A DNA stretch of 41,201 nucleotides from Qaidamihabitans albus (lineage in GTDB: Bacteria; Actinomycetota; Actinomycetes; Mycobacteriales; Pseudonocardiaceae): the NCBI RefSeq assembly GCF_016464705.1, contig NZ_JAEHOB010000020.1, positions 58,932 through 100,132 of the forward strand. The letters are read 5' to 3'. This document shows positions 1-7,024 of the stretch, in pieces. The notes under the pieces are model-generated. The model was not told the DNA's origin. It ran no database searches and saw nothing but the letters and a program-made list of their open reading frames with translations. The translations under genes and the position numbers were made by a program. The stretch's first letter is position 1, and each line of letters starts with the position of its first letter.

Positions 1-70
1 GACTGCGGCGGCACCCCGCAGTTGAACCGGGTTCACGGAGAAGCGGTCCGGCAATCCGGTTCAGACTCAC

Positions 71-142
71 GGCGGAGTGGCCGAGTGGTTCAGGCAAGGG
101 CCTGCAAAGCCCTGTACACGGGTTCGATTCCCGTCTCCGCCT
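71..142 (+). tRNA. tRNA-Cys (GCA)
   Basis: A full cloverleaf can be drawn. The acceptor stem GGCGGAG (71-77) pairs with CTCCGCC (135-141). The anticodon arm AGGGC/GCCCT encloses the loop CTGCAAA, giving anticodon GCA. The T-arm contains GGTTCGATTCC. The discriminator base is T142 (U73), as expected for tRNA-Cys. No CCA is encoded, so it must be added after transcription. Only one base separates it from the next tRNA. Confidence 0.95.
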
Positions 143-143
143 C

Positions 144-218
144 GCGCGATTAGCTCAGCGGGAGAGCGCTACCTTGACACGGTAGAGGTCACTGGTTCGA
201 TCCCAGTATCGCGCACCA
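144..218 (+). tRNA. tRNA-Val (GAC), CCA encoded
   Basis: The acceptor stem GCGCGAT (144-150) pairs with ATCGCGC (208-214). The anticodon arm CTACC/GGTAG encloses TTGACAC, giving anticodon GAC (valine). The T-arm is CTGGTTCGATCCCAG. Discriminator A215 is followed by an encoded CCA (216-218). It is almost certainly co-transcribed with the tRNA-Cys gene one base upstream. Confidence 0.95.
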
Positions 219-265
219 CCTGTCTTTCCAGGTCAAACACCCAACGGTGATCATCACCGGTGACC

Positions 266-646
266 ATGGATCGGGACTTCGACATCTTCTTCGTCTGGTT
301 CCTGTGGGGCGCCCTCATCACACCCGTGAACGGCGCCGTTCTCGGCTCGCTGGTCAAGAAGATCTCCTACGCCCGCTGGTACCAACGGCAGGCGGCGAAG
401 AGCCCGAACGGTCGTGTCATGCGCAAGGCGCGGCCGTTCTGGCGCTTGTTCTCCTACCGGTGGCGGCTCGACCTGTGGATCTGCGGGGCCGCGATAGTCA
501 TGATCGTGGCCGGCGCGCTGATCTGGTGGAACCTGGCGTACCTCCCGGCCGACGACTTCGGCGATGCCAACGACATCCAGCAGGCGACCGTGGTCACGAT
601 CGTGCTGCTTTCGATCGGCGTGCCGGCGATGGCGTTCGGCCTGTAG
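266..646 (+). CDS. small multi-pass membrane protein, unknown family
   Basis: I do not recognise the family. The ORF encodes about 126 residues from the ATG at 266; an in-frame GTG at 260 is the alternative, and neither has a good ribosome binding site. Two clear hydrophobic segments lie at about residues 72-92 (VMIVAGALIW) and 108-126 (TIVLLSIGVPAMAFGL), with a weaker one near the N-terminus (FFVWFLWGALI). A basic, aromatic stretch (KARPFWRLFSYRWRLD) lies between. The stop TAG at 644-646 falls right at the end of the last hydrophobic helix. Reading through it in frame adds 19 polar codons (starting ACTQFWRSGEDI) to a TGA at 704-706, which looks like a natural cytoplasmic tail, so the gene may be prematurely terminated. 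It starts about 47 bp downstream of tRNA-Val in a region of decayed DNA. Confidence 0.55.
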   Translation: MDRDFDIFFVWFLWGALITPVNGAVLGSLVKKISYARWYQRQAAKSPNGRVMRKARPFWRLFSYRWRLDLWICGAAIVMIVAGALIWWNLAYLPADDFGDANDIQQATVVTIVLLSIGVPAMAFGL

Positions 647-939
647 GCGTGCACGCAGTTCTGGCGCAGCGGCGAGGACATCAGGACGGGCGAGTCGGCT
701 ACGTGACCGCGTCGGCGGTGCCGGCCACCTCACGGGCATCTACCTCGCCAGTCCCGAACGCTGCTCGGCTCGCCGCTCCCGCACATCTAACGCGGTGCAC
801 GTCGAGCCAGGTGGTGATCTCCGTTGTCTCGGTGGGAGTTCTGCGGTTCCGGCCGCGCGGCTCGAACCCACCGGCGGGAGTGCTGACCAAGGACGGCTGC
901 GCCGACTCGCCACCGAAGCACCGGGGAACCAACGGCATG
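647..939. other. non-coding or decayed stretch after the membrane ORF
   Basis: No reading frame here has recognisable protein homology or a good start. The first 60 bases could be the former 3' end of the membrane protein gene (see 266-646). The rest is probably eroded sequence belonging to the same decayed region as the NB-ARC and IS110 fragments. Confidence 0.5.
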
Positions 940-1320
940 CTACAGCCGCACCAGAGTGGACAGCTCCGCGCGAGCCGCCGAGTCCAGTCGGTCTCCCATG
1001 CTGCTGCACAGCAAAGCCAGGCTGTCGACTTCGGACATCTCGCGTAGCTGAATTCTGCGCGCACCACCGAGAGCGCCCAGCCGCATCCGTCCGGTGACGG
1101 TATCAAAGGCACCAACTGCGCCTCGTCGAGCGCGTCGTCGAGCACCACCAGGACCCGGCGTTCCGCGAGCAGGCTCCGGTAGAGCCCGCACGCCCCTCCG
1201 GATCATCCGGCACCGCGGTAGCGGGTAAGCCCAGCGCGCGCAGGAAGCGGCCGAGCACGATGGCCGGCTCGACCGGCTGGGCGCGCGTGCCGGCCAGCGC
1301 CGCGAACAGTGCCCGTCGGC
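940..1320 (-). pseudogene. AfsR/SARP-type NB-ARC regulator remnant
   Basis: Minus-strand translation gives pieces of the ATPase domain of AfsR-like regulators in three successive frames. From upstream to downstream these are LFAALAGTRAQPVEPA, VLGRFLRALGLPATAVPDD (about 1200-1260), RVLVVLDDALDEAQLVPL (about 1095-1160, the Walker B-like VLDD region) and RMRLGALGGARRIQLREM (about 1030-1085), then SEVDSLALL. The order matches intact family members, but at least three frame disruptions separate the pieces. There is no helix-turn-helix or activator domain at one end and no TPR domain at the other. This is a decayed fragment, not a functional gene. The assignment rests on recognising the NB-ARC sequence pattern. 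Confidence 0.6.
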
Positions 1321-1337
1321 GTCAGCGGGCTCGCCGT

Positions 1338-1595
1338 TCACCGTGGCCTGACCGCTCCGCCCAGCGGGGACCTCGGCGCCCTCACGAAGCTCTCGTCCAG
1401 ACCATCCCGGAGGCTGACGGTGAGTTCGCGCTCCGGGAAATCCGGGTCCTGGTACGTCGTCACACCGCCGATCGTGGCGGGCTGGTCGACGATGACCAGC
1501 AGCGGCCCGTGCGCGGAGAGCTTGTCGAACAGTGCCGGCACCCCCTGGATCATGGACTCGACTGGGACATCAGCCATGCCGGACCTGGCGACCAC
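1338..1595 (-). pseudogene. IS110-family transposase N-terminal remnant
   Basis: An 85-codon minus-strand ORF contains ALFDKLSAHGPLLVIVDQ followed by PATIG (bases 1467-1535). This is the characteristic segment of the N-terminal DEDD/RuvC-like domain of IS110-family transposases. Sequence on both sides does not continue as transposase: the conserved block that should follow is replaced by an unrelated tail (VTTYQDPDFPERELTVSLRD). No C-terminal transposase domain and no inverted repeats are visible. It abuts the NB-ARC remnant, so the two were probably joined by insertion and deletion downstream of the tRNA genes. Confidence 0.5.
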
Positions 1596-1643
1596 AGCTC
1601 CTTGATCAGTAGCTACGAAGAAGGTAACGGGGCAAGCATGGAC

Positions 1644-2222
1644 TCAGACATGCAGGGTTGGCCGGTAGATGAGCTCTTGGGTATGGCCGTCGAGCGTCCG
1701 GCTCTCGATCAGCTCGAGGTCGAAGTCGGCCCCACCCTGGAAGATCGGGTCCAGCCCGGTCTGACCGGTGATCACAGGGAAGAGCGTCACCTGGACGCGG
1801 TCGACCAGACCGGCGGCCATCAGCGCCCGGTTCAGCGACAGGCTGCCGTGCGAGCGCAACGGCACCTCGGACTCCTCCTTGAGCCGGGCGACGATGTCGA
1901 CGGCGTCGCCGCTCACTACGGTTGCGTCCGGCCAGTCGAGCGGTCCTTGCACCGTGGTCGACACGACCGTTGCCGGCAGGTTCCTCATCCGGGTGACCCA
2001 TGGGTCACGCACCTCGGACTCCTCGGTGCTCAAGGCCAGCATCCGCGCGAATGCCCGATACGTGTTCGCCCCGAGGACCATCCGCTGCTCCTCGCGGTAC
2101 AGGGCGAGGCGGTGCTCGAGCAGCTCGGGGCCTTGCTTGCCCCAGTAGCCGGTCCAGTTGCCGCTGGCGGCGCCGAAGCCGTCGAGGCTGGTGAAGACGT
2201 CGAAGGTGTAGGTAGCGGTCAT
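1644..2222 (-). CDS. dihydrofolate reductase-like (RibD C-terminal domain) protein
   Basis: A 192-residue protein of the RibD_C/DHFR-like family, probably an NADPH-dependent cytoplasmic reductase whose substrate cannot be read from sequence. It opens with TFDVFTSLDGFGA, the family's first strand and substrate loop. It then shows MVLGANTYRAFARML (the R/K-T-Y region), VVSGDAVDIVARLKEE and SHGSLSLNRALMAAGLVD, which corresponds to the NADPH-binding G-S-x-x-L-x-x-x-L-l-x-x-g-L-v-D pattern. The ATG at 2222 has a good GAGGAG site 6-7 bases upstream. It lies 84 bp downstream of the SRPBCC gene on the same strand, so the two probably form a transcription unit. DHFR-like and SRPBCC genes are often paired in actinomycetes, but the joint role is unknown to me. 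Confidence 0.85.
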   Translation of the reverse strand: MTATYTFDVFTSLDGFGAASGNWTGYWGKQGPELLEHRLALYREEQRMVLGANTYRAFARMLALSTEESEVRDPWVTRMRNLPATVVSTTVQGPLDWPDATVVSGDAVDIVARLKEESEVPLRSHGSLSLNRALMAAGLVDRVQVTLFPVITGQTGLDPIFQGGADFDLELIESRTLDGHTQELIYRPTLHV

Positions 2223-2306
2223 GATGTTCTCCTCGAGTGCGGTTGATCGGGTGTGAAAAGAGACGGTGGCGAAGGTGAGTGTGGTCAGCGGCCCTGACTA
2301 TTCCTC

Positions 2307-2864
2307 CTACGGTCGCCCACCAGGTGTCTGGCCGCCGGTCGTCGGTGCGGCGAGCTCGGCCAGGTGGTGCAGCGAGTTGGTGAGATGCTCAGGGCCGAAC
2401 GGCGGGAACCGGATGCCGCGCTCGCGGATGAACTGCGGCACGGCCGACCAGTCGTAGGTGAGCGTGACCTCGGTCTCGGACGGACCGAGCGGCGCCAGGT
2501 CGTAGCGCCAGATCCAGCCGCCGAACTCCAGGTGACCGTCGTCCTTCTCCTGCCCCGTCAGCCAGGCGATGGCGCGCGGCGGGTCGAGCACCTGGACCTT
2601 GTTGACCACCTGGTAGTCACCGTTCGGATGGTCGGGGTGATGCATGTCCATCCGGAAGATCTGTCCCGCCTCGGTCAGCGGCGCCCGGTCGACAGATTCC
2701 TGAACCCAACCGGTGCCGTCGATCGCAGCATGGGTCGCCGGGTCCGCTAGCACGGCGAACACCCTCGTGGCGGGCGCGGCGACAGTCAGGGTGGCGCTTA
2801 CGTTCTCGTGATCCACCGTGGGCTGGTTGGTCGTGGGCTTCGCGGGAGCGGTGGTGATGAACAT
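2307..2864 (-). CDS. SRPBCC (START/Bet v1-like) family protein
   Basis: A 185-residue protein from the ATG at 2864, chosen because GGAGG lies 6 bases upstream. The longer ORF to 2975 lacks a site. After a short N-terminal stretch, residues about 20-160 show the SRPBCC pattern: VSATLTVAAPATRVFAVLAD at the first strand and helix, then WVQESVDRAPLTEAGQIFRM, a central YQVVNKVQVLDPPRAIAWL, and ETEVTLTYDWSAVP with a long C-terminal helix. These soluble helix-grip proteins bind hydrophobic ligands; some are cyclases or AHSA1-like. It is the first gene of a unit with the DHFR-like gene downstream. A proline/glycine-rich tail ends the protein. Ligand unknown. Confidence 0.8.
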   Translation of the reverse strand: MFITTAPAKPTTNQPTVDHENVSATLTVAAPATRVFAVLADPATHAAIDGTGWVQESVDRAPLTEAGQIFRMDMHHPDHPNGDYQVVNKVQVLDPPRAIAWLTGQEKDDGHLEFGGWIWRYDLAPLGPSETEVTLTYDWSAVPQFIRERGIRFPPFGPEHLTNSLHHLAELAAPTTGGQTPGGRP

Positions 2865-2870
2865 CGTGGG

Positions 2871-2875
2871 CCTCC
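2871..2875 (-). promoter_or_regulatory. Shine-Dalgarno that fixes the SRPBCC start
   Basis: GGAGG on the minus strand, 6 nt upstream of the ATG at 2862-2864. It argues for the internal methionine and against the GTG/ATG codons further upstream. Confidence 0.75.
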
Positions 2876-3104
2876 GGTGGGTGACGACCGGCCCGTTGCC
2901 GGGCCTCTCACCTTGGCGACGAACGGGCTCGACGCCATTCGACACCACCGCGGAAAATTCGGAGGACGTACTCACTCCGGCCGCGTCCGAGGCGACAGGG
3001 CCGTACCAGGCCGAAGATCAACAAGGAGGCTGATCACGACCCAGCCCGGCAGAGCGACCAGCAGGCGACATTGGCCGGGCGAGCCGGGCGGGCACGTTCC
3101 CTCT
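2876..3104. other. promoter-bearing intergenic region upstream of the SRPBCC gene
   Basis: About 230 bp between the SRPBCC start and the 3' end of the PAC2 gene. It must hold the promoter for the SRPBCC/DHFR-like pair, but I see no convincing -35/-10 pair, operator palindrome or small ORF. Confidence 0.4.
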
Positions 3105-3127
3105 CCGCCGGCGAGCGAGGCCGGCGG
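3105..3127 (-). terminator. hairpin 3' of the PAC2 gene
   Basis: CCGCCGGC (3105-3112) and GCCGGCGG (3120-3127) form a perfect 8-bp stem with a 7-base loop, 12 bp beyond the PAC2 stop. There is no T-run, as is common for actinomycete terminator hairpins. GC-rich background makes this only moderately convincing. Confidence 0.4.
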
Positions 3128-3139
3128 CGAGCACTCCGA

Positions 3140-4060
3140 TCAGGACTCGCCGGACTCGCCGCGGCCCTGCTGTTCGGCGAGGAACTTCTCGAACTCGCTG
3201 CCCAGTTCCTCCGCGGTCGGCATCTGCTCCGAGTCGGCGAGCAGGCTGCCCTTCTCGCTCGCGGAGGCGAACGCGTCGTACTGCTGCTCCAGCGCCCGCA
3301 CCACCTCGGCCACCTCGTCCGACTCGGCCACCTGCCGTTCGATCTCGGTGTCAGTACGGTGCGCGGCCTCGCGCAGCGCATCGCCGGGCAGGCTCAGCCC
3401 GGTGGCCCGCTCGATCGAGTCGAGCAGCGTCAGGCCCGCCGCCGGATAGGTCGCCTGCGCGAGATAGTGCGGCACGTGCGCCGCGAAGCCCATCGCGTCG
3501 TGCCCGGCCTCGCCGAGCCGCAGCTCCAGCAACGCAGCCAGGCTGCCCGGAATCTGCATCCGGTTGAACAGCGGCTGGAATCCGCCGACCAGCTCGGAGC
3601 GGGTGGCGTGGGCGGTGACGCCGAGCGGCCGGGTGTGCGGGACGCCCATCGGGATGCCGTGGAACCCGGCCGTGAGCCGCACGCCCCACCGCTCGATCAG
3701 CGTCCGCACGGCCGCGGCGACCCGCTCCCACTCCCGGTCGGGTTCCGGGCCGGTGAGCAGGAGGAACGGCGTGTCGTCACTGTCGTGCAACAACCGGACG
3801 GCCAGCTCCGGCGCCTCGTACTCGGCCCAGTGGTCGGTGGCATAGGTCATCGGCGGGCGCCGCGAACGGTAGTCGAGCAACCGGTCGACGTCGAACCGCG
3901 CGACTACCGGCCCGCCGAGCTGGTCGAGCAGGTGGTCGGCGACCGCGCGGCCCGCGGACCCGGCGTCGATGAAACCGTCGAAGTGGTGCAGCAGCACCGC
4001 ACCGTCCAGAACCGGGACGTCGGAATCCACCTCGTACAGGTCTTCCGGATCCGGCACCAC
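3140..4060 (-). CDS. PAC2 family protein
   Basis: A 306-residue protein of the PAC2 (proteasome-assembly-chaperone-like) family. The start is the GTG at 4060, since AGGAGG sits 7 bases upstream; an upstream ATG-type extension to 4093 lacks support. Family features are VLLHHFDGFIDAGSAGRAVADHLL near residues 25-50, FDVDRLLDYRSRRPPM, FLLLTGPEPDREW and GFHGIPMGVPHTRP. The last 50 residues are acidic and helical (EELGSEFEKFLAEQQ). Actinobacterial members are soluble trimer-forming proteins of uncertain role; some have been discussed in connection with proteasome or redox functions, but nothing in the neighbourhood identifies a partner. It is divergent from the ROK gene across 134 bp, so a shared control region is possible. 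Confidence 0.85.
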   Translation of the reverse strand: MVPDPEDLYEVDSDVPVLDGAVLLHHFDGFIDAGSAGRAVADHLLDQLGGPVVARFDVDRLLDYRSRRPPMTYATDHWAEYEAPELAVRLLHDSDDTPFLLLTGPEPDREWERVAAAVRTLIERWGVRLTAGFHGIPMGVPHTRPLGVTAHATRSELVGGFQPLFNRMQIPGSLAALLELRLGEAGHDAMGFAAHVPHYLAQATYPAAGLTLLDSIERATGLSLPGDALREAAHRTDTEIERQVAESDEVAEVVRALEQQYDAFASASEKGSLLADSEQMPTAEELGSEFEKFLAEQQGRGESGES

Positions 4061-4067
4061 TACACAA

Positions 4068-4073
4068 CCTCCT
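4068..4073 (-). promoter_or_regulatory. Shine-Dalgarno that fixes the PAC2 start
   Basis: AGGAGG on the minus strand, 7 nt before the GTG at 4058-4060. This decides the start and shortens the longest possible ORF by 11 codons. Confidence 0.8.
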
Positions 4074-4194
4074 GACGTCACCTGAACCGGCAATCGCCAC
4101 TAGCAACGCGCGCCGGCCTCGATTCCATCCCACCACGGCGCGGCGACACGGCCGAGGCGAGGTCCACCTGCCTTGTGGCCGCGCGTAGTGGAAG

Positions 4195-5523
4195 ATGTGG
4201 AAGGTGCAGGTGCCACAGACAGGACCGAACCCGGCCGCGATGACGACCGACCACCTCGACAGCCTCGCCGCCGTGCTGGATCTCGTGCGCACGGGCACCG
4301 CGCGGACCCGGCCCGAGATCGGCAGGCGCTCCGGTCTCGGCCGGACCGTGGTGACCCAGCGCGTCAGCCAGCTCGCCGCATGCGGCCTGGTCGAGGAGGG
4401 GGCGCTGGGCCCGTCGAGCGGCGGCCGGGCACCACGCGAGCTGCGCTTCCGCGCGCTCGCCGGCGTCATCCTGGCAGCCGAGCTCGGCGCCACCAGCATC
4501 GGCGTCGGCGTGACCGACCTCGCGGGCAGCGTGCTGGCCGAGCGCGAGGAGCCCACCGACATCGCGCTCGGCCCCGAGCCGGTACTGGACCGGGTCGAGG
4601 AACTGTTCGGGCAGCTCCTCGAAGAGGTGCGGGAGGCGCACCCCGGTGAGCGGCCCGCGGTGTGGGGCGTGGGCATCGGGCTGCCCGGGCCCGTGGAGTT
4701 CGCCACCGGACGGCCGAGTGCGCCACCGATCATGCCCGGCTGGGACGGCTACCCGGTGCGCGACCGCCTCGCGGAGCGCTTCGGCGCGCCGGTGTGGGTG
4801 GACAACGAGGTCAACACGATGGCGCTGGGCGAGCTGCGGGCCGGCTCCGCCAGGGGACAGCGCGACATCCTCTACGTCAAGATCGGCACCGGTATCGGGG
4901 CCGGGCTCGTGTCCGGTGGCCGGCTGCATCGCGGCAGCCAGGGCTGCGCCGGCGACATCGGGCACGCGGCGGTCGCCGACGACCAGGCGGTCGTCTGCCG
5001 CTGCGGCAACACCGGCTGCCTGGAGGCCTACGCCGGTGGCGCGGCCCTCGCCAGGGACGGGCTGGCCGCCGCACGGGACGGGGGCAGCCGGTTCCTGGCC
5101 GACGTGCTCGCCGGGACCGGCACGATCACGGCGGCGGACATCTCCCGGGCGGCACAGAGCGGTGACCGCACCTCGGTGGAGCTGCTCACCCGTGCCGGGC
5201 GGCTGGTCGGCAGCCTGCTGGCGACACTGGTCAGCTTCTACAACCCGGCGCTCGTCATCATCGGAGGTGGCGTCGCGAGCGCGGGCGACCTGCTTCTTGC
5301 GGCGGTGCGCGAGTCCGTGTACCGGCGGTCGCTGCCGCTGGCGACCCGCGAGCTGCGGATCGCCCGCTCCACGCTGAGCGACCAGGCCGGGCTCGTCGGC
5401 GCGGCGTTCATGGCGATCGACGAGCTGTTCCTGCCGGAACGGCTGGCGCACTGGGTGGACGCGGGCTCGCCCGCCGGTGCGCCGGAGCTGGTCGACGTGC
5501 CGCTGCGGGCCCCCCTGCTCTGA
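4195..5523 (+). CDS. ROK family transcriptional regulator / sugar kinase-like
   Basis: A ROK protein of up to 442 residues. The N-terminal region (about 20-85) is a winged helix, with TRPEIGRRSGLGRTVVTQRV as the recognition part. It is followed by the sugar-kinase ATPase fold: ILAAELGATSIGVGVTDL (phosphate 1), WGVGIGLPGPVEFATG, VWVDNEVNTMALGE (catalytic D-N region), YVKIGTGIGAGLVSGG (phosphate 2) and the ROK zinc signature GDIGHAAV...CRCGNTGCLEAYAGG. A DNA-binding domain fused to the kinase fold points to a NagC/XylR-type repressor sensing a sugar, though residual kinase activity cannot be excluded. The start is uncertain: the ATG at 4195 and the ATG at 4240 are both in frame and neither has a strong binding site. 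No sugar transport or catabolic gene is adjacent, so the regulon lies elsewhere. Confidence 0.88.
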   Translation: MWKVQVPQTGPNPAAMTTDHLDSLAAVLDLVRTGTARTRPEIGRRSGLGRTVVTQRVSQLAACGLVEEGALGPSSGGRAPRELRFRALAGVILAAELGATSIGVGVTDLAGSVLAEREEPTDIALGPEPVLDRVEELFGQLLEEVREAHPGERPAVWGVGIGLPGPVEFATGRPSAPPIMPGWDGYPVRDRLAERFGAPVWVDNEVNTMALGELRAGSARGQRDILYVKIGTGIGAGLVSGGRLHRGSQGCAGDIGHAAVADDQAVVCRCGNTGCLEAYAGGAALARDGLAAARDGGSRFLADVLAGTGTITAADISRAAQSGDRTSVELLTRAGRLVGSLLATLVSFYNPALVIIGGGVASAGDLLLAAVRESVYRRSLPLATRELRIARSTLSDQAGLVGAAFMAIDELFLPERLAHWVDAGSPAGAPELVDVPLRAPLL

Positions 5524-5529
5524 CCGACC

Positions 5530-5674
5530 GCGAGTCCCCCGCCCGAACCTGCGAGTCCCCCACCCGAAGCCGCGAGTTCTGCCTCCACGCCCGCTGGTCG
5601 CGACTCGTGCATGCCTGAGCGGGCAACTCGCGGGCTTGGACGGGGGACTCGCGGGCCTGAGCGGGGGACTCGCG
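5530..5674. repeat. inverted array of GCGAGTCCCCC units between convergent genes
   Basis: The left part has direct copies of GCGAGTCCCCC at 5530-5540 and 5551-5561, then a shorter GCGAGTT at 5572. The right part has the reverse complement GGGGGACTCGC at 5642-5652 and 5663-5673, preceded by CAACTCGCGGG near 5625. Repeat spacing is about 21 bp on both sides, so the array is a large symmetrical inverted repeat that could fold into several alternative hairpins. It fills the whole gap between the ROK stop and the M1 peptidase stop, so a bidirectional terminator function is plausible. Confidence 0.8.
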
Positions 5675-7024
5675 CTAGGTGCCGGGCAGCGGGGGTAGCC
5701 GGGGCCTGCCGAGCCAGCCGGCGAAGAAGTCGTCGAGCGGCCTGCCGGCGTGCCGCGCGGCGAGGGTGGTGAAGTCCGCGGTGGTGACCGTCGCGTGCCG
5801 GTACGTGTCCGTCCACGCCAGGAGCAGGCCGAAGAACACGTCGTCACCGAGTTCGCGCCGCAGCGCGTGCAGCGTCAGCGCGCCCCGCCGGTAGACGCGC
5901 TCGTCGAACATCCGCGCCACACCGGGGTCGTCGAGCCGCAAGTCCTGCGGCCGGGCCGAGAGCTCCGTGTGCCAGTCGCGGGCGTGCCCGTCGGCGGCGC
6001 GGCCGCCGGACTCCTCCGACCACAGCCATTCGGCGTAGGTGGCGAAGCCCTCGTTGAGCCAGATGTGCCGCCAGTCGGCGACGGTGAGGCTGTTGCCGAA
6101 CCACTGGTGAGCGAGCTCGTGCACGATCAGCCGCTCGTGCGTGCGAGCGCCGTCGACGTGGTTCGCGCCGAACACCGCCATGCCCTGCGCCTCGATCGGG
6201 TCGTCGAGGTCGTCGTCGGTCACCACGACGACGTACTCGCCGAACGGATAAGGGCCGAAGCGGCGCTGGAGCAGGTCCATCATCCGCGGCTGGGCCGCGA
6301 AGTCGTTCAGGAACTCGGCACGCAGCCGGTGCGGCACGGCGGCCCGCTGCCCGCCGCCGAGATCGATCTCGGTATAGCGTCCTATCTGGACACTCATCAG
6401 ATAGCAGGCGGTCGGCTCCGGCCGCTCGTAGGTCCACGTGGTGGTGCTGGCGGCACGGCGACGGGAAACCCGGTTCCCGGTGATCTGCACCGAGTACGGC
6501 GACGGCGCCGTCAGCCTGACCCGGTAGGTGGCCTTGTCCGCGGGATGGTCGTTGCACGGGAACCAGGTCGGCGCCCCGATCGGCTGGCTCGCCACGAGCG
6601 CGCCGTCGGTCAGCTCGTCCCAGCCGATGTCCCCCCAGTGCGCCGACGTGACGGGGCGGGGGTTGCCGGAGTAGCGGATCTCCGTGACGAACTCCGCCCC
6701 TGCCCGCACCGGTCGTGCGGGCCGGACGTGCAGCTTGTGCTGCCGCACGGTGTAGCGCGCGGGCCGCCCGTCCACCAGCACGCGGCCGATCTGGAAACCG
6801 GCGAGGTCGAGGCTGAACCGGGAAAGCCCGTGCGTGGCGACCGCGGTGATCCGGGCCCGGCCGGATAGCCGGTTGGGTGCGGGCCGGTAGTCCAGGTCCA
6901 GGTCGTAGTGCCGGACGCGGTAGCCGCCGTTGCCGTGCTCGGGCAGGTACGGATCGCCCGAGGTCTCCGCGCCCGGTGCCGGGGCTTCGCTCACCGGCCG
7001 CTGCCCGCCGGGTCCGCTGGCCAT
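5675..7024 (-). CDS. M1 family zinc aminopeptidase
   Basis: A 449-residue M1 (gluzincin) metallopeptidase. Residues 30-220 form the N-terminal beta-saddle (YDLDLDYRPAPNRLSGRA, then APTWFPCNDHPADKATY). The catalytic domain carries HELAH at 302-306 with third zinc ligand E325 in NEGFATYAEW, the exact HExxH-x18-E spacing of M1. The substrate-recognition loop is GMAVFGANH, a variant of the usual GAMEN. There is no signal peptide or membrane anchor, so the enzyme should be cytosolic. It is shorter than ERAP/PepN-type M1 enzymes and lacks their helical C-terminal domain. The start ATG lies inside the 3' end of the Pls-type synthetase gene (34-bp overlap), which implies co-transcription and probable translational coupling. 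An obvious candidate role is trimming or degrading the synthetase product. Confidence 0.9.
   Translation of the reverse strand: MASGPGGQRPVSEAPAPGAETSGDPYLPEHGNGGYRVRHYDLDLDYRPAPNRLSGRARITAVATHGLSRFSLDLAGFQIGRVLVDGRPARYTVRQHKLHVRPARPVRAGAEFVTEIRYSGNPRPVTSAHWGDIGWDELTDGALVASQPIGAPTWFPCNDHPADKATYRVRLTAPSPYSVQITGNRVSRRRAASTTTWTYERPEPTACYLMSVQIGRYTEIDLGGGQRAAVPHRLRAEFLNDFAAQPRMMDLLQRRFGPYPFGEYVVVVTDDDLDDPIEAQGMAVFGANHVDGARTHERLIVHELAHQWFGNSLTVADWRHIWLNEGFATYAEWLWSEESGGRAADGHARDWHTELSARPQDLRLDDPGVARMFDERVYRRGALTLHALRRELGDDVFFGLLLAWTDTYRHATVTTADFTTLAARHAGRPLDDFFAGWLGRPRLPPLPGT

Noticed and set aside
1-70. a third tRNA (Gly) before tRNA-Cys, as in the common Gly-Cys-Val cluster
   Set aside because: No cloverleaf or T-arm consensus can be drawn in the first 70 bases; the gene might lie left of the window.
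169-357. minus-strand ORF ending in GIEPVTSTVSR
   Set aside because: This is antisense to tRNA-Val and its flank. The GIEPVTS motif is the well-known false peptide made by translating the reverse complement of tRNA T-arms.
2818-3033. 71-codon plus-strand ORF in the SRPBCC upstream region
   Set aside because: It overlaps the 5' end of the SRPBCC gene, has no ribosome binding site and no recognisable pattern apart from a weakly hydrophobic start.
4195-5523. glucokinase (glk)
   Set aside because: The ROK fold is there, but an N-terminal winged helix makes a transcriptional regulator more likely.
5530-5674. CRISPR array
   Set aside because: The repeat units are about 11 bp with about 10-bp gaps and occur in both orientations; no 28-37 bp repeats, spacers or cas genes are present.
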